DNA of 64,000 bases from Hufsiella arboris (lineage in GTDB: Bacteria; Bacteroidota; Bacteroidia; Sphingobacteriales; Sphingobacteriaceae), in contig NZ_WVHT01000001.1 in the NCBI RefSeq assembly GCF_009834875.1, positions 186,001 through 250,000 on the forward strand, written 5' to 3'. The position numbers and the translations under genes are program-made. Position 1 is the stretch's first letter. Every line of letters starts with the position of its first letter. A model generated the notes under the pieces. That model did no database searches, was not told where the DNA came from, and saw nothing but the letters and a program-made list of their open reading frames with translations. Of this stretch, positions 33,741 to 42,475 are shown piece after piece.

Positions 33741-35858
33741 ATGAGCATAAAAAACCTTTATTTGTCATTTATGGGTGCCGCTTGCATAGCCGGCGCTTCT
33801 GCACAAACACAAGAAAACATGATTTATCCGCAAACGAAGAAGGGCGATGTTGCCGATACCTATTTTGGAACATCCGTAGGCGATCCTTACCGCTGGCTGG
33901 AAGACGACCAGGCGGCAGATACCAAAGCATGGGTTAAAGAAGAAAATAAAGTTACCCAGGCTTATCTTTCGAAAATACCTTACCGCGATGCAATTAAAAA
34001 CCACTTGCAGGAACTATGGAACTACGAAAAATACAGCGCACCTTTTAAGGAAGGCGCATATACCTATTTCTATAAAAACAACGGACTACAGAATCAATCG
34101 GTTTTGTACCGGCAGACAGAAAAGGGCGAGCCGGAGGTTTTTCTCGATCCGAATAAATTTTCTGCCGACGGCACTACTTCGCTGGCGGGGATCGATTTCA
34201 GCAAGGATGGCAGCCTGGCAGCTTACCAGATTTCGGAAGGCGGTTCTGACTGGCGTAAAGTGATCGTTTTGCAAACCGCTGATAAGACGATTGTGGGTGA
34301 TACATTAACAGACATCAAGTTCAGTGGCCTGGCCTGGAAAGGCAAAGAAGGATTTTATTACAGCAGTTATGATAAACCTAAAGCAGGCAGCCAGTTATCG
34401 GGCTTGACCCAGTACCACAAATTATACTTCCATAAGCTCGGCACTTCGCAAAGCGATGATAAACTTATATTTGGCGGAGAGCAGACGCCGCGCCGCTATA
34501 TCGGCGCTTACCTTACGGAAGATGAGCGCTTCCTGATCATTTCAGCGGCAAACTCTACGACAGGCAATGAATTATATTTCCAGGATCTGGGTACACCCGG
34601 CTCAGCGATCATACCGATCGTTTCGGATTTCAACAACGAACATGGCGTTATCGATAATGTGGGCAGCAAGCTTTATATCTTCACTAACCTGAATGCACCG
34701 AACTATCGCCTTGTAACGGTCGATGTGTCTAACCCGGGCACTGCTAACTGGAAGGACCTGATCCCCGAAACTGAAAATGTATTGCAGGTTAGTACCGGAG
34801 GCGGAAAGATCTTTGCGGAATACCTGAAAGACGCAACTTCGCTGGTTAAACAATATAATATGGAAGGTAAATTGGAACACGCCATTAAACTGCCGGGATT
34901 AGGCACCGCTTCCGGATTCAATGCCAAAAAGCATGAAAAGGAAACATATTATACTTTTACCTCTTATGTATATCCCGCCACCATATTCAAATATGACATC
35001 ACATCGGGAAAATCAACCGCCTTTAAAAAAGCGGGTGTAAAATTTGATCCTTCGAAATACGAATCCAAACAGGTGTTTTTTAATTCGAAAGACGGAACAA
35101 AAGTGCCTATGATCATTACCTATAAAAAGGGGTTGAAACTGGATGGACATAACCCGACCATTTTGTATGGGTACGGCGGCTTTAATGTGAGCCTCACGCC
35201 GGCTTTCAGTGTATCAAATATTATTTTGATGGAGCATGGAGGAATTTATGCAGTACCGAATCTGCGTGGTGGCGGCGAGTACGGCGAAAAATGGCACAGC
35301 GCCGGAACGAAAATGAATAAGCAGAACGTATTCGACGACTTCATTGCAGCGGCCGAATACCTTATCGCAAACAAATACGCGTCGAAGGATTACCTGGCGA
35401 TTTCGGGCGGTTCAAACGGCGGATTGCTGGTAGGCGCCGCCATGACACAGCGGCCCGACCTGTTTAAAGTTGCCTTTCCGGCTGTGGGTGTAATGGATAT
35501 GTTGCGCTACAATAAATTCACGGCCGGCGCAGGATGGGCATACGATTATGGAACCGCCGAAGATTCGAAGGAAATGTTTGAGTACTTGTATAAATATTCG
35601 CCTTATCAAGCCTTAAAAAAGGGAACAGCTTATCCGGCAACACTTGTTACAACCGCCGATCATGACGACCGTGTGGTGCCCGCGCATTCATTTAAATTCG
35701 CCGCTCGTTTGCAGGAATACCAGTCGGGCAAGGCGCCGGTCTTGATTCGCATCGAGACGAAAGCTGGTCATGGAGCCGGAAAATCAACGGCGCAGGTCAT
35801 CAGCGAACAGGCAGATAAATGGGCCTTCCTGTTTTACAACATGGGATTGAAGTTCTAG
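33741..35858 (+). CDS. Prolyl oligopeptidase family serine peptidase (S9A)
   Basis: This 705-residue protein has a signal peptide ending near AGASAQT, an N-terminal family start (DPYRWLEDDQAADTKAWVKEEN), a seven-bladed propeller in the middle (about 80-430) and a catalytic alpha/beta-hydrolase domain at the C-terminus. The nucleophile is Ser558 in GGSNGGLL, the Asp lies in DHDDRVVP (about 640-647), and the His is His677 in AGHGAG. It is secreted to the periplasm and cleaves short proline-containing peptides. It is a monocistronic gene divergent from the response regulator, and its stop overlaps the convergent DUF4386 gene by 4 bp. Confidence 0.94.
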   Translation: MSIKNLYLSFMGAACIAGASAQTQENMIYPQTKKGDVADTYFGTSVGDPYRWLEDDQAADTKAWVKEENKVTQAYLSKIPYRDAIKNHLQELWNYEKYSAPFKEGAYTYFYKNNGLQNQSVLYRQTEKGEPEVFLDPNKFSADGTTSLAGIDFSKDGSLAAYQISEGGSDWRKVIVLQTADKTIVGDTLTDIKFSGLAWKGKEGFYYSSYDKPKAGSQLSGLTQYHKLYFHKLGTSQSDDKLIFGGEQTPRRYIGAYLTEDERFLIISAANSTTGNELYFQDLGTPGSAIIPIVSDFNNEHGVIDNVGSKLYIFTNLNAPNYRLVTVDVSNPGTANWKDLIPETENVLQVSTGGGKIFAEYLKDATSLVKQYNMEGKLEHAIKLPGLGTASGFNAKKHEKETYYTFTSYVYPATIFKYDITSGKSTAFKKAGVKFDPSKYESKQVFFNSKDGTKVPMIITYKKGLKLDGHNPTILYGYGGFNVSLTPAFSVSNIILMEHGGIYAVPNLRGGGEYGEKWHSAGTKMNKQNVFDDFIAAAEYLIANKYASKDYLAISGGSNGGLLVGAAMTQRPDLFKVAFPAVGVMDMLRYNKFTAGAGWAYDYGTAEDSKEMFEYLYKYSPYQALKKGTAYPATLVTTADHDDRVVPAHSFKFAARLQEYQSGKAPVLIRIETKAGHGAGKSTAQVISEQADKWAFLFYNMGLKF

Positions 35859-36535
35859 ACCGCAGGAGAAGGCGATTGCTGACTTGCCGGTTTATTTCTT
35901 AGCAGGTATATGCTTATTATAAAAATCCACAGGAAGAAGAAACTTGCGGCAATCGGTATGTTCCAGCCATTAGTGCTGTAAAAATCAAGTGGCGTCGTCA
36001 TGTAAAACATGGTTGGAATAAACAGTAAATTGTACAAACAGGAAAAGTAACCAAAGCCAGCCGTCCATTTTGGAAATAGCCGGCTTTTTAATACCAACGT
36101 GCTTCCGGCAAAAAGTATCAGGGAATTCAGCAGGCGATTAATCGGCCCGTAAATGAGCAGCGCACCTTCAGCACCAGCGCCTACCCAGGTAGGATTTATC
36201 GTCTTTGTGCCGGCAGCCCACACACTTCCGACCTGTATAGAATCGGCTACCAGGGCTACGATTGAAAAAGCCATTCCAAGAGCCGACATCAGGGCCGCAA
36301 TCCATTCAACCTCCGGCTTCGCGCAAGCTACAATCGTTCTGAAGCCTGAAAAAAATCCGATCAGACCAATGCAAATAAACAGGTCGATCAAAATCCTGAT
36401 TAATACAATATTAACCGGCGTGGTTCCATCCGCCGCTGGCGTGTAAAAAAAATAAAACGGTATTTCCAGCAACACTAATAAGTACATAACGATTCCAGAA
36501 ATTCCGGTGCTAAGATTTACGGCAGTGTTTTTCAT
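35855..36535 (-). CDS. DUF4386 family membrane protein
   Basis: The protein has 226 residues from ATG 36535; the frame is open to 36655, but the 40 extra residues would overlap the divergent AraC gene. It begins MKNTAVNLSTGISGIVMYLL and has about six TM helices (LIDLFICIGLIGFFSGF; LLNSLILFAGSTLVL; IPIAASFFFLWIFIISIYLL). DUF4386 is an uncharacterised integral-membrane family. It is divergent from the AraC-type regulator with 88 bp between the starts, so that regulator probably controls it. Confidence 0.8.
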   Translation of the reverse strand: MKNTAVNLSTGISGIVMYLLVLLEIPFYFFYTPAADGTTPVNIVLIRILIDLFICIGLIGFFSGFRTIVACAKPEVEWIAALMSALGMAFSIVALVADSIQVGSVWAAGTKTINPTWVGAGAEGALLIYGPINRLLNSLILFAGSTLVLKSRLFPKWTAGFGYFSCLYNLLFIPTMFYMTTPLDFYSTNGWNIPIAASFFFLWIFIISIYLLRNKPASQQSPSPAV

Positions 36536-36623
36536 AAGCTTGCTTTTAACTACAGCAAGTATATCCGCTTTCGGGCTAGGAATGGTTATATTAGAAGGAG
36601 TAAAACTTATAAAATCGGGAGCA

Positions 36624-37637
36624 ATGTCATTTGAGATGTCTGATATTTCAAGCAACCATTTTGAAACGCTCAGTCAGTTTTTTTCAAACAGCCTCCAAAG
36701 TGATGCGTTAATCGAGCAATCGCAAAAAATAGAGCACTCTGATGTTGAGGGGCATGCGACCGACTGGTATTTCGACGGTCTGAGAATGGGATTTTCCGAC
36801 TGGCATTATAAAGAACCGGTCGATCTGAAATGGAACTATAGCATCGACGTCGGCCTGGTCACTCTCCAGGCGAACCTTCGGGGTTCTGTTTTTGCCGGAA
36901 GCAACACAAGAAACGGTACGAAGTTATTTGGGAATTATCAGCACAACCTGTTTTATACCGATACCGATAATGCCGGCGAAGGCTTATTAAAAAGCGAACG
37001 CCTGCGGAGCTCTATGTTTTTCATACAGTTTCCCAAAGAGATCTTTTTGCGACTTACTGCAAACGCGAATGATGCACTTAGCCGTTTTAGCGAAAATGTA
37101 CTAAACGGACGCACAAGCCTTTTATCGCCTGAAAATCTCCCGATGGATGCTGAAATGATCAATTTAATCGACAGCATCGTAAATTGTGCTTACCGGGATG
37201 GATTAAAGAAAATGTACTTGCTTTCAAAAAGCATCGAGTTTCTTGTACTCCAGGCAGAGGTCTGCAATAAAAACTTAAGTCAGTCATATACCTATATAAA
37301 ATCAAGGTATGACCAGGAATGTATTCGCTATGCCCGTGAATATCTATTGAATCATATTGAAGCGCCGCCAAGCCTTTTCCAACTGGCTAAAATAGCCGGG
37401 ATAAATGAATACAAATTAAAACGCGGATTTAAGGAAGTCTTTGGCACCACTGTTTTTGGATATCTGGCTGATGCCAGGCTGGAAATTGGAAAGAGCCAGT
37501 TGCTTCAAAAAATAAAAAGCACGAGCGAGATTTCTTTCGAGCTTGGTTATTCCTCAGTACAGCACTTTAGCAATGCATTCAAAAAGAAGTACGGGCTTTC
37601 ACCCAATAACTTGTTACTGCGCGACAAATTAAAATGA
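36624..37637 (+). CDS. AraC-family transcriptional regulator
   Basis: The protein has 337 residues from ATG 36624 (MSFEMSDISSNHFETLSQFF); an open extension to 36507 reads as a hydrophobic stretch antisense to the DUF4386 start and is not needed. The N-terminal 220 residues are a sensor domain of unknown ligand. The C-terminal AraC double helix-turn-helix is clear: APPSLFQLAKIAGINEYKLK, then FKEVFGTTVFGYLADARLE and FELGYSSVQHFSNAFKKKYG. It most likely controls the divergent DUF4386 gene. Confidence 0.9.
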   Translation: MSFEMSDISSNHFETLSQFFSNSLQSDALIEQSQKIEHSDVEGHATDWYFDGLRMGFSDWHYKEPVDLKWNYSIDVGLVTLQANLRGSVFAGSNTRNGTKLFGNYQHNLFYTDTDNAGEGLLKSERLRSSMFFIQFPKEIFLRLTANANDALSRFSENVLNGRTSLLSPENLPMDAEMINLIDSIVNCAYRDGLKKMYLLSKSIEFLVLQAEVCNKNLSQSYTYIKSRYDQECIRYAREYLLNHIEAPPSLFQLAKIAGINEYKLKRGFKEVFGTTVFGYLADARLEIGKSQLLQKIKSTSEISFELGYSSVQHFSNAFKKKYGLSPNNLLLRDKLK

Positions 37638-37643
37638 TAATTG

Positions 37644-39368
37644 CTATTTTCCAGCATTCGCAGAGAAATCTTCTCCGGGTTTGCCGATAGTTTTATAAGT
37701 TCCTTCGCCTTTCAAAATGGAAGCTATCATCACTTTATCCGATAGAACGTTGATTGCCTTTTTCAGGTCGTTATCATATTTAAATCCTGTTTCCAGCCGG
37801 CCTTTCTGAAAGTAATAGCGGGATACGATCTCGTTTTCCAACACCTGTCTGATTTCGCCTTTAAACTGGGTCAGATCATTCTTTTTACTGTAAAACACTT
37901 TGCTTTTCAAGGCGTCAAATTCCGGCTTGATCTCAGTCATTTTGCGGTCCTTTTCAGCTTCCTTTTGCAAGGTTGTCAGCATTTTTTCAGTTTGTGTGCT
38001 GTAGTTATAATCCTTATCAGAAAGGTAGCTTACAAATTCCGCGTATTGTGCATCTGTCAGCTTAAATGTTTTGGGTTCGGTTATCGAAGGATTAGCGTTT
38101 CGGAATTTGGTTGCATAATCGAAAATGTAATACTTGCTAACCAGCGTTTGCGTGATTTGGCTGTATTTCGGAGCAGGTATAACCAGGTCCGGATAGATGC
38201 CGCTGCCATCATAAACCGAGCGGCCATCAGCAGTTTTGTATTCAGTGATAAGCGAATCGGCTACTTTCTCAACATTGCCTTCGGTGGTGCGGTGCGTGTA
38301 ATCCAATGCCTGGATACATCTTCCGGAAGGCGTGTAGTATTTTGCTACGGTAACTTTTACCAAACTGTTATAAGGCAGGCTGAACGTTTGCTGAACCAGA
38401 CCTTTTCCAAAACTACGCTGCCCGATGATCACGGCGCGGTCCAGATCCTGCAGGGAACCGGCAACTATCTCTGAAGCCGAGGCTGAACGGTTGTTAACGA
38501 GTACAACCAAAGGTAAAGTCGGTTCTGCCGCGGCCTGGAATGTGCGGTAGGGAATTGTCTTTTCGGCGTTCCTTCCTTTTTGTGTTACCACCAGGATATC
38601 TTTATTTACAAATAGATTAACGATTTTTACCGCTTCCTGTAAAATACCGCCACCGTTATACCGCAAATCCAGCACGAGGCTGTTTATGTTATTTTTCCGC
38701 AGGTTCACCAGTGCATCCTTTACTTCCTGGGCAGAATTTTCAAGGAATTTGTCGAGCTTAATATAGCCTACATTTCCGCCGACCACACCGTAGTAAGAAA
38801 CATTTGGCTGAGTGATTTCCTCTCGCGCGATATTCTTTTCAATCGTTTTTGTTTCGCCGGGGCGGTTAATCAGCAATTTTATCGGCGTACTTTTTGGGCC
38901 CTTCAGCAGCGTACTTACCTCATCATTGGGTTTTCCCTTAAGTGTTATGCCGTTGATCTGAACCAGTTCATCGCCGGCACGGATATCAGCTTTTTGCGCT
39001 GGAAATCCCTGGTATGGATCGGAGATGTAGATGCGCCCGTTCCGCGACATGATCGTAGCGCCGACACCGCCATACTGGGTGCTTACATATTTCATCCGGT
39101 AGTCTTCCACGTCTGATTCAGGCACGTATTCTGTGTAAGGATCCAGATCATCGAGCATAGCGTCAATACCGGCACGCATCATTTTGGACGAGTTAATTTC
39201 ATCAACATAATTGATGTTTAACTCCTTGTAGACCGACGCAAAAATCTCCAGGTTTTTAGATGCCTGAAACAAGTCGTCGCGGAAAGCAAGTGCCGTTATA
39301 CTTACCAGGATACAAGCAAACAGGATCGTCTTTTTCAGGGGAGGGAATAATGTCTTACTCAGCTTCAT
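37644..39368 (-). CDS. S41 C-terminal processing peptidase (CtpA/Prc-like)
   Basis: This 574-residue protein has an N-terminal signal anchor (ILFACILVSITALAF), a helical lead, a PDZ domain (about 90-170; GGVGATIMSRNGRIYI, ADIRAGDELVQINGITLKG) and the S41 protease core with the nucleophile in VNNRSASASEIVAGSL and the general-base Lys in FGKGLVQQTF. The C-terminal 180 residues are the helical extension typical of Bacteroidota tail-specific proteases. It is periplasmic and trims membrane or envelope proteins from their C-termini. It is convergent with the AraC gene (6 bp); 260 bp upstream contain no gene. Confidence 0.93.
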   Translation of the reverse strand: MKLSKTLFPPLKKTILFACILVSITALAFRDDLFQASKNLEIFASVYKELNINYVDEINSSKMMRAGIDAMLDDLDPYTEYVPESDVEDYRMKYVSTQYGGVGATIMSRNGRIYISDPYQGFPAQKADIRAGDELVQINGITLKGKPNDEVSTLLKGPKSTPIKLLINRPGETKTIEKNIAREEITQPNVSYYGVVGGNVGYIKLDKFLENSAQEVKDALVNLRKNNINSLVLDLRYNGGGILQEAVKIVNLFVNKDILVVTQKGRNAEKTIPYRTFQAAAEPTLPLVVLVNNRSASASEIVAGSLQDLDRAVIIGQRSFGKGLVQQTFSLPYNSLVKVTVAKYYTPSGRCIQALDYTHRTTEGNVEKVADSLITEYKTADGRSVYDGSGIYPDLVIPAPKYSQITQTLVSKYYIFDYATKFRNANPSITEPKTFKLTDAQYAEFVSYLSDKDYNYSTQTEKMLTTLQKEAEKDRKMTEIKPEFDALKSKVFYSKKNDLTQFKGEIRQVLENEIVSRYYFQKGRLETGFKYDNDLKKAINVLSDKVMIASILKGEGTYKTIGKPGEDFSANAGK

Positions 39369-39628
39369 CTCACATTAAATAAGGGAATTAAATGTACGAA
39401 AAAAGTTTACAGATTTTATTGTGCCTGCAACAAGGAGGTGATTTTTCGGCGAAGACTGATTGCAGGACATCTGCAAAAACAATAAAGCTATAATAAAACG
39501 CAGAAATCTTTACTTACCGTCACACTAGCCAGCCACATCATTTAAAATGCAAAGCAGAAAGCAGTGTTGTAAGTCATAACTTGATCAGCTAAGGACGATA
39601 AGGCAAACGAATTGCGATCGCTGCGATA

Positions 39629-39844
39629 TTACAGGCGGTTATTATCGATATTGGCGAGGCCTTTTTTTAGAGTGAAAAGGACATAATCCCGGCTGCGTTT
39701 TACACGCTCCATTAAATGACTGATAAGTTGCTCCTCTTGTCCTGGCTCATATTTCAAGTCCTCGTCGGTTAAGTGATTGTACTTGCGACGAACTTTGATT
39801 TTTAGACGGTCCCAGTCTGCTTTGCTGATTGTAATCTCTGCCAT
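39629..39844 (-). CDS. CsbD-like general stress protein
   Basis: This is a 71-residue small, charged, helical protein with no signal. Segments ADWDRLKIKVRRKYNHLTDE, DLKYEPGQEEQLISHLMERV follow the CsbD/YjbJ pattern (W-x-x-L-K-x-K-x-K-x-x-x-x-L-T-D-x-D-L) of stress-induced proteins of unknown mechanism. It is divergent from the PorT-like gene. Confidence 0.7.
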   Translation of the reverse strand: MAEITISKADWDRLKIKVRRKYNHLTDEDLKYEPGQEEQLISHLMERVKRSRDYVLFTLKKGLANIDNNRL

Positions 39845-39931
39845 AATTTGTAAAGCTGCAAAAATAAAAATAAACCTATTTAATCGAAATGAGTTTAATA
39901 TGGTAAACTTGACAAAAATTAATGCTCACTC

Positions 39932-40534
39932 ATGAAAAAAATCATTTTTATATGCGCAATAGCCTTACTCAGTGCCCCCGCTTTTGCGCAGTCGTTCAAT
40001 TTTGGGATAAAGGCTGGCGTGAACACGTCAAAGCTGACATCGGATTTTACTGATGAAAATAATCTCACTGGCTATGACGTTGGTGTATTCGCCCGTTTAG
40101 GCGGATTGGGCCTCTATGTACAGCCAGAACTTTACCTGGGCAGCAAAGGAACTAACTTCACTAGCGTAAAAGCTGATGAAAATGGCACCGAGGTAAACGC
40201 CAGCCAAAAGGTGAAATTTACAACACTGGATTTCCCTGTTCTTTTAGGAACTAAAATCGGTTTACCTGGTATTGGTATTCGTTTAAACGCAGGACCAGTT
40301 GTTTCTTTCAATCTTGACAAGGATGCGCCTTTTTCCGCGGCTTACGACGATCTTTCTGACTTTAAAAACTACAAGAACAATGCATGGGGATTGCTCGCCG
40401 GCGCGGGAGTCGACATCAGTAAAATCACGCTTGACATCCGCTACGAGGCGGGTTTAAGCAATATCAGCGAAAGTGAGAAGTATGATCAGAAAGCCAACTT
40501 GTGGCATTTCACGTTGGGATACAAGATCTTTTAA
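39932..40534 (+). CDS. PorT-family outer-membrane beta-barrel protein
   Basis: This 200-residue protein has a signal peptide (IIFICAIALLSAPAFAQS) followed by the start FNFGIKAGVNTSKLTSDF, typical of the PorT/OMP_b-brl_2 family, and alternating strands ending in Phe (WHFTLGYKIF). It is probably an eight-stranded barrel in the outer membrane; the function is unknown in most members. It has a strong bidirectional terminator 17 bp after the stop. Confidence 0.88.
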   Translation: MKKIIFICAIALLSAPAFAQSFNFGIKAGVNTSKLTSDFTDENNLTGYDVGVFARLGGLGLYVQPELYLGSKGTNFTSVKADENGTEVNASQKVKFTTLDFPVLLGTKIGLPGIGIRLNAGPVVSFNLDKDAPFSAAYDDLSDFKNYKNNAWGLLAGAGVDISKITLDIRYEAGLSNISESEKYDQKANLWHFTLGYKIF

Positions 40535-40551
40535 AACCAAAAAGCTCAATA

Positions 40552-40583
40552 AAAATGGCCGTCAGCATTTAGACGGCCATTTT
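40552..40583. terminator. Bidirectional terminator
   Basis: AAAATGGCCGTC pairs perfectly with GACGGCCATTTT across an 8-nt loop, flanked by A-runs on the left and T-runs on the right. It serves the PorT-like gene on the plus strand and the phosphoesterase gene on the minus strand. Confidence 0.85.
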
Positions 40584-42429
40584 ATTTATACTGCAGAAAT
40601 TCAATCTTCCCATCCATAGTGCTGACAACCAAAGCTTGATTGCCCAATGGGAGCATCGGGTTCACCAGTGCGTTCGAAACTTTATGCTTCCATAAAACAC
40701 TGCCCGAGCGGCGGTCGACGGCGCATACCATACCGGAGTGCGTCGGTACATAAATGATCCCACCTTTTTCAATAATTTGCGATGGACAAAGTTCGTAAGG
40801 CAATTTAAATTTGGATTTCCAGGCAATTTCCATAGAGTCTGCTTTAGTTGATACGCCCAGCAGATCACCGTCCATTGTCTTAACATAAATCAGCGAACTA
40901 TCCGCTGACAAACCCATTGACTCGCGTACCCGGTATTTCGGATCCTGTTTACGCCAGATAACGTTTCCGGAAGCAGCATCAAGGCAAGTCATATAACGAT
41001 CGGGCGCTACAATAAAAACCCGGTTGTTAGTACCTGCCGGATAACACGCGGCAGGCGAAAACATTCGATTGGTTGACCCATTGCTCCACTTCCATGCTAG
41101 CTCTCCCGTTTGTTCATTCAGCGCATAAAAGTCGTTTGCCCAACAGCCGAAGTAGAGCTTTTGCTGATAGCTAAGCGGTTTATCAACAACAAAACCTTTC
41201 ACCTGGTTAAAGCTCCACAGGGATTTTCCCGTCACAAGATCAATCGCCCTGAAAAGGCTGTCACTTGCGCCGATATACACAACATTATTTTTAATCAGCG
41301 GTGAACCGACGATCGCTTTAGCCGCCGCCACCCTCCATTTCAATTTACCTGTTTGAGCAGACAAGCAATAAACGTTTCCGTCGCTTGAACCGGCAACCGC
41401 TAAACTGCCGCTTACGGCCGGTGTGGAATAGATCTTACCGTGTGTTTTATACACCCAGGCTTTTTTGCCAGAAGCGACGTTCAATGCATAGATTTCGCCA
41501 GCCGTGTTAGCAGTGATCAGCAGTCCACCATAAATTCCCATTCCCGCGCCAACATCACTTTTATTCTGGAAAGCCCATTTAACTTTAACTCTTGGAAAAC
41601 TTTTATTAACAGCGTAGGATGGCCTGAAATATCGAGTAGGATCTGTATTAAAGTGATGATTGTAAAGTTTCACTTGCGTCCACTGCTGCCGGATTGCAGT
41701 AAGCGGGCGACGCAGTTCGAAAAGCGCTTCACCATTGTTAATTGTTACGATGTTATAACCGCCAACACTATCCTTTGCCCGCAGATTAGACCGGCCCATT
41801 ACTGCCGGAATGCCGTCGAAAGAATAGGTATGATTCTGGTGTCCGTGGCCGCAAAGGATCAACTGAACGTTTCGCTTTTTCAGCCGGTCGACGGCTTCGT
41901 ACCAATTGTTTTGCGAAGAGTCCTGCGGATAGTGATTAAGATAAATCAACGGCATACCGGGCTGCTTCATTCGATTAAGTACTGAGTCCAACCAAACGAT
42001 ATTTTCGCGGGGAACCTGACCGGGCCCCATACGCATGTTCGGACCGGAGCCAGTACCGGCAAACAGATACCCTCCGTACGTGAACACGAAAGTCTCAGCG
42101 CCAAACACTTTCTTAAAAGTATTACTTCCGCTCTCCGACCAGTTGGCATCATGATTTCCCGGGATAATATACCAGGGTTTATTCAGGCTGTCGAGAATTT
42201 GCTTCGCAAGACGAATTTCCGTATCGGCACCAAAATCGGTAATGTCGCCCGTGATGACAACGAACTTCAACGAATCATTCGCATTGATGTCATTAACCGT
42301 CCTTCGCAAATCGTCTGCAGCATTATTACTGCCGATATGCGTGTCAGACACGTGAGCAAATTTGAAACTTTGGGCACCTGCACAAACCGAAAGCAGTAGT
42401 AAACAGATCAGAAGCAGATTCTTTCGCAT
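40582..42429 (-). CDS. Secreted metallophosphoesterase fused to a PQQ-type beta-propeller
   Basis: The protein has 615 residues from ATG 42429; the frame extends 15 codons to a TTG inside the upstream terminator, which is rejected because a good signal peptide (LLLICLLLLSVCAGAQS) begins at the ATG. Residues about 20-250 are a calcineurin-like phosphoesterase with all metal motifs: HVSDTHIG, GDITDFG, PGNHDANW, LNHYPQ and GHGHQNH. Residues about 290-615 are BamB-like PQQ repeats (ALNVASGKKAWVYKTHGKIY; AGSSDGNVYCLSAQTGKLKW). It is periplasmic or surface-bound. It follows the SusCD pair and so may be part of that locus, although a terminator separates it from susD. Confidence 0.9.
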   Translation of the reverse strand: MRKNLLLICLLLLSVCAGAQSFKFAHVSDTHIGSNNAADDLRRTVNDINANDSLKFVVITGDITDFGADTEIRLAKQILDSLNKPWYIIPGNHDANWSESGSNTFKKVFGAETFVFTYGGYLFAGTGSGPNMRMGPGQVPRENIVWLDSVLNRMKQPGMPLIYLNHYPQDSSQNNWYEAVDRLKKRNVQLILCGHGHQNHTYSFDGIPAVMGRSNLRAKDSVGGYNIVTINNGEALFELRRPLTAIRQQWTQVKLYNHHFNTDPTRYFRPSYAVNKSFPRVKVKWAFQNKSDVGAGMGIYGGLLITANTAGEIYALNVASGKKAWVYKTHGKIYSTPAVSGSLAVAGSSDGNVYCLSAQTGKLKWRVAAAKAIVGSPLIKNNVVYIGASDSLFRAIDLVTGKSLWSFNQVKGFVVDKPLSYQQKLYFGCWANDFYALNEQTGELAWKWSNGSTNRMFSPAACYPAGTNNRVFIVAPDRYMTCLDAASGNVIWRKQDPKYRVRESMGLSADSSLIYVKTMDGDLLGVSTKADSMEIAWKSKFKLPYELCPSQIIEKGGIIYVPTHSGMVCAVDRRSGSVLWKHKVSNALVNPMLPLGNQALVVSTMDGKIEFLQYK

Positions 42430-42438
42430 AGCATTAAT

Positions 42439-42462
42439 AAAAAAGCCGGACGAATCCGGCTT
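42439..42462 (-). terminator. Terminator after the second susD gene
   Basis: On the minus strand AAGCCGGA-TTCG-TCCGGCTTTTTT forms an 8-bp GC-rich hairpin with a T-run. It lies 14 bp beyond the susD stop and 9 bp before the phosphoesterase ATG. Confidence 0.8.
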
Positions 42463-42475
42463 AATCCAAACCAAC

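Noticed and set aside
36507-36623. Longer start for the AraC-type gene giving an apparent TM segment
   Set aside because: The hydrophobic stretch is antisense to the DUF4386 start and is not part of AraC proteins.
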